A DNA stretch of 6,049 nt. It comes from Bacteroidota bacterium (lineage in GTDB: Bacteria; Bacteroidota; Bacteroidia; Flavobacteriales; Flavobacteriaceae). Position numbers and translations under genes: made by a program. Positions 1 to 5,166 of the stretch are shown one piece after another; within the stretch, counting starts at the first letter, position 1; every line of letters begins with the position of its first letter. The notes beneath the pieces were generated by a model. It was not told the origin of the DNA. It searched no databases and was given only the letters and a program-made list of their open reading frames with translations. Where the stretch lies: contig JAEWKB010000086.1 of the NCBI GenBank assembly GCA_023386255.1, positions 1 through 6,049 of the forward strand. Reading direction: 5' to 3'.

Positions 1-171
1 TTTTTTGAAATGGAATGAACCGTCTTCTTCGGTAAACTTTTTACTTTCGGTAATAGTAATATAGTAATCGTCAGCCTTAGTAGCCCTTACATCAAAGAAG
101 TAGGTCCTTCTTCCTGCCCTTAAAACTTTAGAAAAGATTTCTTCCTTTTCCAGCATGTCATTTTCTCTCAT
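1..171 (-). CDS. PUR-alpha family DNA/RNA-binding protein (DUF3276), N-terminal part, 3' end off window
   Basis: Reading the minus strand from an ATG at 171-169 gives 57 codons open to the window edge. The protein starts MRENDMLEKEEIFSKVLRAG and continues with an RRTYFFDVRATKADDYYITI stretch. These are hallmarks of the small (about 100 residue) DUF3276/PUR family common in Bacteroidetes. The family fold is the PUR beta-sheet-helix repeat, which in the Borrelia homologue binds single-stranded nucleic acid; the cellular role in Flavobacteria is not established. About half of the protein is visible. A second in-frame ATG at 156 is a possible alternative start, but the 171 start matches the family N-terminus as I remember it. 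There is no Shine-Dalgarno. The gene lies 70 bp downstream of the ABC exporter on the same strand with no terminator between, so read-through is plausible. Family assignment is from remembered similarity, not a search. Confidence 0.85.
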   Translation of the reverse strand, partial: MRENDMLEKEEIFSKVLRAGRRTYFFDVRATKADDYYITITESKKFTEEDGSFHFKK

Positions 172-205
172 AATCTCTTTGTTCGTTGTTATGGTTTTGT
201 CGCAA

Positions 206-241
206 CCAAAAATCTAAAAAAAATCTAAATAATACAACAAA
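206..241 (-). promoter_or_regulatory. Weak candidate promoter for the PUR-family gene
   Basis: On the minus strand TTTG (241-238) is followed 21 nt later by TAGATTTTTGG (216-206). Bacteroidetes sigma-A promoters have TTG, a 17-23 nt spacer and TANNTTTG. Here the spacing fits, but the -7 element has two extra T bases (TA-N4-TTTG), so the match is imperfect. The -33 element would begin immediately after the ABC exporter stop codon. A perfect 11-bp tandem repeat lies within the same interval. The promoter is inferred; co-transcription with the exporter is the alternative. Confidence 0.3.
208..229. repeat. 11-bp perfect tandem repeat in front of the PUR-family gene
   Basis: AAAAATCTAAA occurs twice head to tail at 208-218 and 219-229 (TTTAGATTTTT on the minus strand). 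The period is 11 bp, close to one helical turn. It lies between the exporter stop and the PUR start codon. It could be an operator bound by a dimer, or simple low-complexity AT sequence. Confidence 0.6.
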
Positions 242-2002
242 TTACTGTAATTCTTTTTCAGAAAGTTGTTTCAAATATAACTCTTTATAATAACCCGGCT
301 CACTTACAAGCTGGTTATGAGTGCCTTGCTGTATGATCTGGCCATCTTCCAGTATTATAATCGAATCGGCATTTTTGGCAGAAGATACCCTGTGGCTTAC
401 TATTATTGTGGTTTTATCCTTGCAAAAGTCAAGTAGGTTGTTAAGTATTGCTTCTTCAGTTTCAGTGTCAACGGCTGATAAACAGTCATCAAGCAGCAGT
501 ACCGGCGCATCTTTTATCATGGCGCGTGCAATAGAAACCCGCTGCTTTTGCCCGCCTGATAATGTTATGCCCCGTTCTCCCAAAATTGTTTCATATTGTT
601 TATTAAATGAGGTAATATTATCATGCACCACTGCTTTTTTAGCTACAGTGATAACTTCATCATCAGTAGCGTCTTCCTTGCCAAATTTTATATTGTTCTT
701 TATTGTATCAGAAAACAGGAAAGCATCCTGCGGTACAAATCCGGTGCTGTTTCTCAGGTCATATAAATTTACATCTTCAATGTCCTGGCCATCTATATAA
801 ATTTTACCTTCTTCTACATCATACATCCTGCTTATAAGCGACAAGATGGTTGATTTGCCTGATCCTGTACGCCCCAGTATAGCAAGTGTTTCACCCTTTT
901 TTACTTTAAAGGAAATATTTTTAAGTGCAGTGATGTTAGTATCCTCATAGGTAAAAGTCACATTGTCAAATTCAATTTCTCCCAGTATGGGGGTGTGCTG
1001 CTTGTTGTTGTTCTTAATTTGTGGCTCAGTTTTAAGGAACTCATTTATCCTGGCCTGCGATGCTTCCGCTTCCTGCACCATTGATGATATCCAGCCTAAT
1101 GATGCAACAGGCCACGTGAGCATGTTTATGTACAGCACGAACTGGGCTATGGTACCAAGCGAATCTATACTGCCATTAATGTACATAGTGCCGCCAACAT
1201 ATATAACAACAAGGTTGCTAATGCCAATCAGCAATATCATAAGAGGCCCAAAAAGTGCATTAACCTTTGCCAGTCCCATATTCTTCTTCACGCTGTCGCG
1301 CGATATGTCAACAAAAACGTCCTGCTTCTGGTTTTCAAGGGCGTAAGCCTTAATAACACGTATGCCCGAAAACATTTCCTGCGTAAAAGTAGCCAGCCTC
1401 GAAATATTTTGCTGGGCCTGGGTGCTGCGCTTATTTATCTCAGTGCTTATTTTAAAGATGCTGTACGCCAGTATCGGCAGGGGTAATAATGTATATAATG
1501 TAAGCTCTCCTGATAAGATAAGCATGTGGGTAATTACCACCACAAAACGTACTATAGTGTTCAGGGAATACATTATTGCAGGGCCTACATATTGGCGCAC
1601 TTTATCAACATCACCGCTGATGCGGTTCATGAGGTCTCCTGTGCGGTTCTTTTTATAGAAGTTCTGCGAGAGGTTTTCGTAGTGCCTGAAAATTTCGTTT
1701 TTAATATCAAACTCTACATGCCGCGACATTACAATGAGCGTTTGCCTCATTAAAAAAGTTAATACTCCTGCAATGAGTGTGGTGGCTATAATAAGCCACA
1801 GGTTATTAAGCAGCTCGGCCTTAATAACTTCAGCAGGTACGGTGCCGTTTGCTACGTATTCTTCTATAGATTTTATAGATTCTTTAATGAGTTCCGGCGC
1901 AAAAAGTGAGAATATCTGAGCTGCTATGGTAATTAAAATTCCTAAAAGAAATTGAAATTTATATTTTATAAAAAATTTGTTTAAATACTGAAGTTCTTTC
2001 AT
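242..2002 (-). CDS. MdlA-type ABC exporter half-transporter (fused permease/ATPase) with Asp at the catalytic-Glu position
   Basis: This is a 586-residue inner-membrane type IV ABC exporter. The N-terminal half carries six predicted membrane helices, at roughly residues 15-37, 66-90, 146-164, 166-184, 252-275 and 284-304, including the intracellular-loop motif RTGDLMNRISGDVD near 120-133. The C-terminal ATPase domain (about 341-580) shows an aromatic A-loop Tyr352, Walker A GRTGSGKST (377-385), Q-loop Gln425, signature LSGGQKQR (481-488), Walker B VLLLDD (501-506), D-loop SAVD (509-512) and switch His537. Residue 506, the usual catalytic Glu, is Asp. This DD form is seen in E. coli MdlA and in the degenerate-site subunits of heterodimeric exporters such as TM287/288. 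Length and sequence (for example VHDNI...GERG before the signature) resemble MdlA (590 residues). The substrate cannot be read from sequence; lipid or drug export is only a family-level guess. No MdlB-like partner is in the window. The start is the ATG at 2002, leading straight into the first amphipathic segment; there is no Shine-Dalgarno. It is divergent from leucine dehydrogenase. Confidence 0.93.
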   Translation of the reverse strand: MKELQYLNKFFIKYKFQFLLGILITIAAQIFSLFAPELIKESIKSIEEYVANGTVPAEVIKAELLNNLWLIIATTLIAGVLTFLMRQTLIVMSRHVEFDIKNEIFRHYENLSQNFYKKNRTGDLMNRISGDVDKVRQYVGPAIMYSLNTIVRFVVVITHMLILSGELTLYTLLPLPILAYSIFKISTEINKRSTQAQQNISRLATFTQEMFSGIRVIKAYALENQKQDVFVDISRDSVKKNMGLAKVNALFGPLMILLIGISNLVVIYVGGTMYINGSIDSLGTIAQFVLYINMLTWPVASLGWISSMVQEAEASQARINEFLKTEPQIKNNNKQHTPILGEIEFDNVTFTYEDTNITALKNISFKVKKGETLAILGRTGSGKSTILSLISRMYDVEEGKIYIDGQDIEDVNLYDLRNSTGFVPQDAFLFSDTIKNNIKFGKEDATDDEVITVAKKAVVHDNITSFNKQYETILGERGITLSGGQKQRVSIARAMIKDAPVLLLDDCLSAVDTETEEAILNNLLDFCKDKTTIIVSHRVSSAKNADSIIILEDGQIIQQGTHNQLVSEPGYYKELYLKQLSEKELQ

Positions 2003-2125
2003 TGTAACTTATTAGTTCAAAATATTTATCTGGCAAATGTGTTAAAAAAATCAATTTAGCATGTATAAGCTGGATGTGGTAAAAGGGCTGTAGAATTAAC
2101 GAAAAACTAAAAATAATCTTTTATA

Positions 2126-2156
2126 TTGCTGTTTCTTAATTATAAGTGTATTTTTG
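2126..2156 (+). promoter_or_regulatory. Bacteroidetes consensus promoter of leucine dehydrogenase
   Basis: TTG at 2126-2128 and TATTTTTG at 2149-2156 are separated by 20 nt. This is an exact match to the Bacteroidetes/Flavobacterium housekeeping promoter (TTG, 17-23 nt, TANNTTTG). Transcription would start around 2161-2165, leaving a leader of about 35 nt before the ATG at 2198. The leader is very AT-rich with no Shine-Dalgarno, as is normal in Flavobacteria. The rest of the 195-bp divergent gap (2003-2197) shows no comparably good promoter for the exporter on the other strand. Confidence 0.8.
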
Positions 2157-2197
2157 TATCCTGTTTTTGAATAAATTTCAATTTTAAAATTATTATT

Positions 2198-3301
2198 ATG
2201 ATAACAGAAGTTATTAAAGCTGATGAACTTGCAAAAGCTGACCCTGTTTTTGGCCAGGCCTCTTTTAACGACCACGAGCAAATTGTTTTTTGCCATGACA
2301 AAGATACTGGTTTAAAAGCAATAATTGGTATTCATAATACGGTTTTAGGGCCTGCTCTTGGAGGTACGAGGATGTGGAAATATGCAAATGAGTGGGAAGC
2401 TTTAAATGATGTTTTAAGGTTGTCCAGGGGGATGACATACAAGTCAGCTATATCAGGCTTAAACCTTGGTGGCGGTAAGGCTGTTATCATTGGTGACTCA
2501 AAGCTGGATAAAACTCCTGAGATGATTACAAGGTTTGGCCAGTTTGTAGATTCGCTTAGCGGAAAATATATTACTGCTGAAGATGTAGGGACAACTACTG
2601 CCGATATGGACCGTATAAACGATGTAACCAAGCATGTTACAGGAATATCAGAATCGCGTGGCGGATCTGGGAACCCGTCGCCGGTTACTGCTTACGGTGT
2701 TTACATGGGTATGAAAGCTGCTGCGAAACATAAATTCGGCACAGATAACCTTTCAGGTAAAAAAGTATTGGTGCAGGGTACAGGCCATGTAGGCGAAACT
2801 CTTATTGATTACCTTACCAGGGAAGGTGCCCTTGTTCAGATATCTGACATTAATGAGGCAAGGATGGAAGAGGTTGCCGCTAAATACGGTGCGCAAATTT
2901 TCCGTGGAAATGACTTGTACGGTGCCGATGTTGACATTTATGCTCCTTGTGCGCTTGGTGCTACTGTAAATGATGACACAATTGAAAGGCTTAAGGCTAA
3001 AGTTATTGCAGGTGCAGCAAACAACCAGCTGGCTAATGAGGCTGTGCACGGTAAAATGCTTCAGGAAAGGGGTATACTTTATGCTCCTGATTTCCTTATT
3101 AATGCGGGTGGTATCATTAACGTTTATGGCGAGATTGTAAACTATGGTAAAGAAGAGGCCATGAGGAGGACTGAAAATATTTATAACACTACCCTTGAAA
3201 TTTTCACTTTTGCCGAAGCTAATGGTGTTACTACGCAACAGGCTGCAATGCAGATTGCCGAAAAACGTATTGCCGACAGGAAAAAAGAAATGGCTAAATA
3301 A
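2198..3301 (+). CDS. ldh: Leucine dehydrogenase (Glu/Leu/Phe/Val dehydrogenase family)
   Basis: The 367-residue cytoplasmic enzyme is predicted to deaminate L-leucine (also valine and isoleucine) oxidatively to the 2-oxo acid with NAD+. This is the entry to branched-chain amino acid catabolism and to branched fatty-acid precursors. The N-terminal catalytic domain contains GPALGGTRMW (51-60), the substrate-binding and catalytic lysines in GMTYK (Lys82) and GLNLGGGK (Lys94), and ITAEDVGT with Asp129; these align with Lys68, Lys80 and Asp115 of Bacillus leucine dehydrogenase. The Rossmann domain has GTGHVG (194-199) and an acidic residue Asp217 at the end of the next strand, consistent with NAD+ rather than NADP+. 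IYAPCALGATVND (247-259) and INAGGIINV (301-309) are family hallmarks. Length matches the Bacillus enzyme (about 364), with an N-terminal extension of roughly 14 residues. It has its own promoter and terminator, so it is probably monocistronic. Preference for leucine over valine or phenylalanine is inferred from overall similarity. Confidence 0.93.
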   Translation: MITEVIKADELAKADPVFGQASFNDHEQIVFCHDKDTGLKAIIGIHNTVLGPALGGTRMWKYANEWEALNDVLRLSRGMTYKSAISGLNLGGGKAVIIGDSKLDKTPEMITRFGQFVDSLSGKYITAEDVGTTTADMDRINDVTKHVTGISESRGGSGNPSPVTAYGVYMGMKAAAKHKFGTDNLSGKKVLVQGTGHVGETLIDYLTREGALVQISDINEARMEEVAAKYGAQIFRGNDLYGADVDIYAPCALGATVNDDTIERLKAKVIAGAANNQLANEAVHGKMLQERGILYAPDFLINAGGIINVYGEIVNYGKEEAMRRTENIYNTTLEIFTFAEANGVTTQQAAMQIAEKRIADRKKEMAK

Positions 3302-3303
3302 TT

Positions 3304-3331
3304 TTAGCTTACAATATAATTGCTAATTTTG
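3304..3331 (+). promoter_or_regulatory. Candidate nusB operon promoter overlapping the upstream terminator
   Basis: TAATTTTG at 3324-3331 is a perfect TANNTTTG -7 element. The best -33 candidate at allowed spacing is TTA (3304-3306, 17-nt spacer), one base off TTG. Transcription would begin near 3337-3340, inside the left arm of the leucine dehydrogenase terminator, so an RNA from this promoter could not form the complete hairpin. No better promoter is seen between the hairpin and the nusB start. Confidence 0.45.
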
Positions 3332-3371
3332 CGAAGCGAAACCACAATGTAGTTTCGCTTCGTTAATTTTT
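3332..3371 (+). terminator. Rho-independent terminator after leucine dehydrogenase
   Basis: CGAAGCGAAAC (3332-3342) and GTTTCGCTTCG (3352-3362) form an 11-bp perfect stem with a 9-nt loop, extendable by a G-T pair. TTAATTTTT follows (3363-3371). The stem begins 30 nt after the leucine dehydrogenase stop and ends 27 nt before the nusB ATG. The T-tract is interrupted by two A bases, so termination may be partial and could let some transcripts run into nusB. Confidence 0.75.
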
Positions 3372-3389
3372 AAAAGTTCTTACAGCCGG

Positions 3390-4334
3390 ATGTTAAACAG
3401 AAGACATATTCGTGTGAAGGTGATGCAGTCAATTTATGCCATGCACCAAAACAATTCAGATAATCTTGAAAAAGAAGAAAAGTTTCTTTTTCAAAGCATA
3501 GAAAACATCCTGGACCTTTACCTTATAATGCTCTCAGCGCTAGTGGAGCTAAGGAACAGTGAGGAAGATTTTATTGAAAAATCGCGAAAAAAACACCTTG
3601 CCACTGCCGAAGAGCGTAACCCAAACCGTAAGTTCATCAACAACCTGGTCCTGCAATTGCTGGACGAAAACAATTCGCTCAGTATAGCGCTTGAAGACCG
3701 CAAAATCAATAACTGGAAACAGAATGATGATTATGTGCTTATCCTTTTAGAGGCGGTAAAAGCAAGTGAGGTTTATAGCTCCTATATGCAGAACCGCGAC
3801 AATAATTTTGAGGAAGACAGGAAGTTTATTCACGACCTGTTTACTGAAGTTATTGCGCCTAATGAAAAGCTGTACGAGTATCTTGAAGATTATAAGCTGA
3901 CATGGGTTGACGATATTCCGCTTGTAAATACAATGATAGCCAAGCAGCTAAAGCTGATTGAAGCTGAAGGTAAAGATGCTTTCCGTGTACCGAAACTGTA
4001 TAAAGATATAGATGACAAGGATTTTGTGAAGGAGCTTTTCCGGAAAACAGTTTTAAATGAGGTTGAGCTTGCCAAAGAATTTATTGACAAGACACCAAAC
4101 TGGGATACGGAACGTATTGCTGAAATTGATGCTATAATTCTGAAAATGGCTATTTGTGAGTTCCTTAAGTTTCCTTCTATACCCGTTAAAGTTACAATTA
4201 ACGAGTATCTTGAGATTGCCAAAGAATATTCAACACCAAAAAGTAGTATTTTTATCAACGGTATCCTCGATAACCTTGTAAAGGAATACCAAGCAACCAA
4301 TAAATTAGTAAAAACCGGAAGAGGTTTAATGTAA
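3390..4334 (+). CDS. nusB: Transcription antitermination factor NusB, long Bacteroidetes form
   Basis: NusB binds the boxA element of rRNA leaders together with NusE (ribosomal protein S10) in the antitermination complex. The first helix, MLNRRHIRVKVMQSIYAMHQ, matches the arginine-rich N-terminal helix of the family (compare RRRARECAVQALY in E. coli). The conserved C-terminal core runs from about 209 to 298: FVKELFRKTVLNE, NWDTERIAEIDAIILKMAICE, then VTINEYLEIAKEYSTP and the closing FINGILDNL. The protein is 314 residues against about 140 in E. coli. The extra sequence is an alpha-helical, charged stretch of roughly 160-180 residues between the first helix and the core. Residues 143-185 look like a second, degenerate copy of the core's 209-252. 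Long NusB proteins are usual in this phylum. The ATG at 3390 is chosen because it gives the intact first helix. The gene is first of a three-gene operon, 19 bp before the DUF1573 gene. Confidence 0.92.
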   Translation: MLNRRHIRVKVMQSIYAMHQNNSDNLEKEEKFLFQSIENILDLYLIMLSALVELRNSEEDFIEKSRKKHLATAEERNPNRKFINNLVLQLLDENNSLSIALEDRKINNWKQNDDYVLILLEAVKASEVYSSYMQNRDNNFEEDRKFIHDLFTEVIAPNEKLYEYLEDYKLTWVDDIPLVNTMIAKQLKLIEAEGKDAFRVPKLYKDIDDKDFVKELFRKTVLNEVELAKEFIDKTPNWDTERIAEIDAIILKMAICEFLKFPSIPVKVTINEYLEIAKEYSTPKSSIFINGILDNLVKEYQATNKLVKTGRGLM

Positions 4335-4353
4335 AACAATAAACATAAAGATT

Positions 4354-4842
4354 ATGATTAAAAGATCTGTAGCTATGCTTGCCATAGCATCTTTAATGCT
4401 TACAGTTTCATGCAAAGAAAATGCTGCACTACGCATTGACGATGAAACTGCTAAAAAAGCTGAAATAGCCCATGCTAACTCAGGTAAGATGCCTGAAATT
4501 AAATTCGAAAGTACCGACCATGATTTTGGCAATATTAATGAGGGCGATAAGGTAGAGCATGTGTATAAGTTTACCAATACAGGTAATGCCGACCTCGTTA
4601 TTACCAGTGCAAAGCCAAGCTGTGGCTGTACAGTACCAAGTTTTACTCAAACGCCTGTGAAGCCGGGTGAAACGGGAGAAATTAAAGCTATTTTCGACTC
4701 ATCAGGCAAGCCGGGCATGCAGCAAAAAACTATAACAGTTACCTTAAATACTGCTAAAGGCACTGAGATGCTTAACTTTAAAGCTAATGTTACACCTAAA
4801 GCCGGAGGTACAGGCGCTGCCGTACCTGCTCCTGCACACTAA
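4354..4842 (+). CDS. DUF1573 domain lipoprotein
   Basis: This 162-residue exported protein begins with a lipoprotein signal: MIKRS, a hydrophobic stretch 6-18, and a cysteine at position 20 in LTVSC as the predicted lipidation site. Residues about 47-147 form a single DUF1573 beta-sandwich (immunoglobulin-like, related to ASPM/SPD-2/Hydin-type repeats). Family features visible are FDFG-like HDFGNI (56-61), YKFTNTGNADLVI (71-83), the cysteine pair SCGCT with Cys90 and Cys92, and VKPGETGEIKAIFDSSG (102-118). The C-terminus is a short Gly/Ala/Pro-rich tail. Function of the family is unknown; it is abundant in Bacteroidetes envelopes. Residues after the lipidated Cys are K-E-N, a partial match to surface-export signals of Bacteroidetes lipoproteins. 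Position between nusB and yajC, with only 4 bp before yajC, implies co-transcription and probably translational coupling. Confidence 0.88.
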   Translation: MIKRSVAMLAIASLMLTVSCKENAALRIDDETAKKAEIAHANSGKMPEIKFESTDHDFGNINEGDKVEHVYKFTNTGNADLVITSAKPSCGCTVPSFTQTPVKPGETGEIKAIFDSSGKPGMQQKTITVTLNTAKGTEMLNFKANVTPKAGGTGAAVPAPAH

Positions 4843-4846
4843 TATC

Positions 4847-5131
4847 ATGGAACAAGTACAACAGTTTTTACCGATAATACTAATGTTTGTGGTTATCTAT
4901 TTTTTAATGATATTACCGCAACAAAAGAGACAGAAAAAAGAAAAAGAATTTGAAAAAAATCTTAAAGTAGGCGACAGGATAATTACCAAGAGCGGCCTTC
5001 ACGGCAGGATTGCCGAATTGGCTGAAGACTCTGTAGTTATAGAAACTATGGCAGGAAAGCTTAAAATGGAACGTTCGGCAATATCGCTGGAGCTAAGCCA
5101 AAAGCTAAATCCGCCTGCTGCCAAAGCATAA
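4847..5131 (+). CDS. yajC: Preprotein translocase subunit YajC
   Basis: YajC is the small accessory subunit of the SecDF-YajC complex at the inner membrane. The 94-residue protein has one membrane helix (about residues 7-24, FLPIILMFVVIYFLMILP) followed at once by the diagnostic QQKRQKKEKEFEKNLKVGDR segment and ITKSGLHGRIAELAEDSVVIET, the conserved cytoplasmic beta domain. The frame is open further upstream to an ATG at 4787, which would add 20 residues. That start lies inside the DUF1573 gene, and the added residues are unrelated to YajC. The start at 4847 gives the normal N-terminus, with a 4-bp gap after the preceding stop. There is no Shine-Dalgarno, so coupling to DUF1573 translation is likely. 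It is the last gene of the operon: its stop is 1 bp before a terminator palindrome. Confidence 0.95.
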   Translation: MEQVQQFLPIILMFVVIYFLMILPQQKRQKKEKEFEKNLKVGDRIITKSGLHGRIAELAEDSVVIETMAGKLKMERSAISLELSQKLNPPAAKA

Positions 5132-5132
5132 T

Positions 5133-5166
5133 AAAAATCCCCATCAATTGATGGGGATTTTTTTTT
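5133..5166 (+). terminator. Bidirectional terminator shared by yajC and alkaline phosphatase
   Basis: Positions 5133-5162 are a 30-bp perfect palindrome centred between 5147 and 5148. The core CCCCATCAATTGATGGGG is flanked by AAAAAT and ATTTTT. On the plus strand it gives a GC-clamped hairpin followed by nine T bases (5158-5166). On the minus strand the same hairpin is followed by five T bases (5137-5133). It fills almost the whole 33-bp gap between the yajC stop (5129-5131) and the convergent alkaline phosphatase stop (5167-5165), which itself overlaps the T-tract. Confidence 0.93.

Noticed and set aside
321..800. Plus-strand open frame of 159 codons opposite the exporter ATPase domain
   Set aside because: Antisense to the conserved Walker B/signature region; Ser-rich shadow with no family resemblance.
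2018..2054. Minus-strand promoter for the ABC exporter (TATTTTG at 2024-2018 with TTG at 2054-2052)
   Set aside because: The -7 element lacks one base of TANNTTTG and the spacer is about 27 nt, outside the usual 17-23; no better candidate was seen.
2096..2296. Minus-strand open frame of 66 codons across the divergent promoter region
   Set aside because: Starts inside leucine dehydrogenase, covers its promoter, and encodes Lys/Asn/Ile/Tyr-rich sequence expected from AT-rich non-coding DNA.
2753..3238. Minus-strand open frame of 161 codons inside leucine dehydrogenase
   Set aside because: It lies wholly antisense to a gene with clear catalytic motifs, has no recognisable domain, and its own translation looks like a frame shadow.
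3890..4339. Minus-strand open frame of 149 codons opposite nusB
   Set aside because: Ser/Leu/Ile-rich translation typical of the antisense of an acidic helical protein; nusB on the plus strand explains the region.
4787..4846. Upstream ATG start for YajC at 4787
   Set aside because: It would overlap the DUF1573 gene by 56 bp and add 20 residues unrelated to YajC; the ATG at 4847 gives the standard N-terminus.
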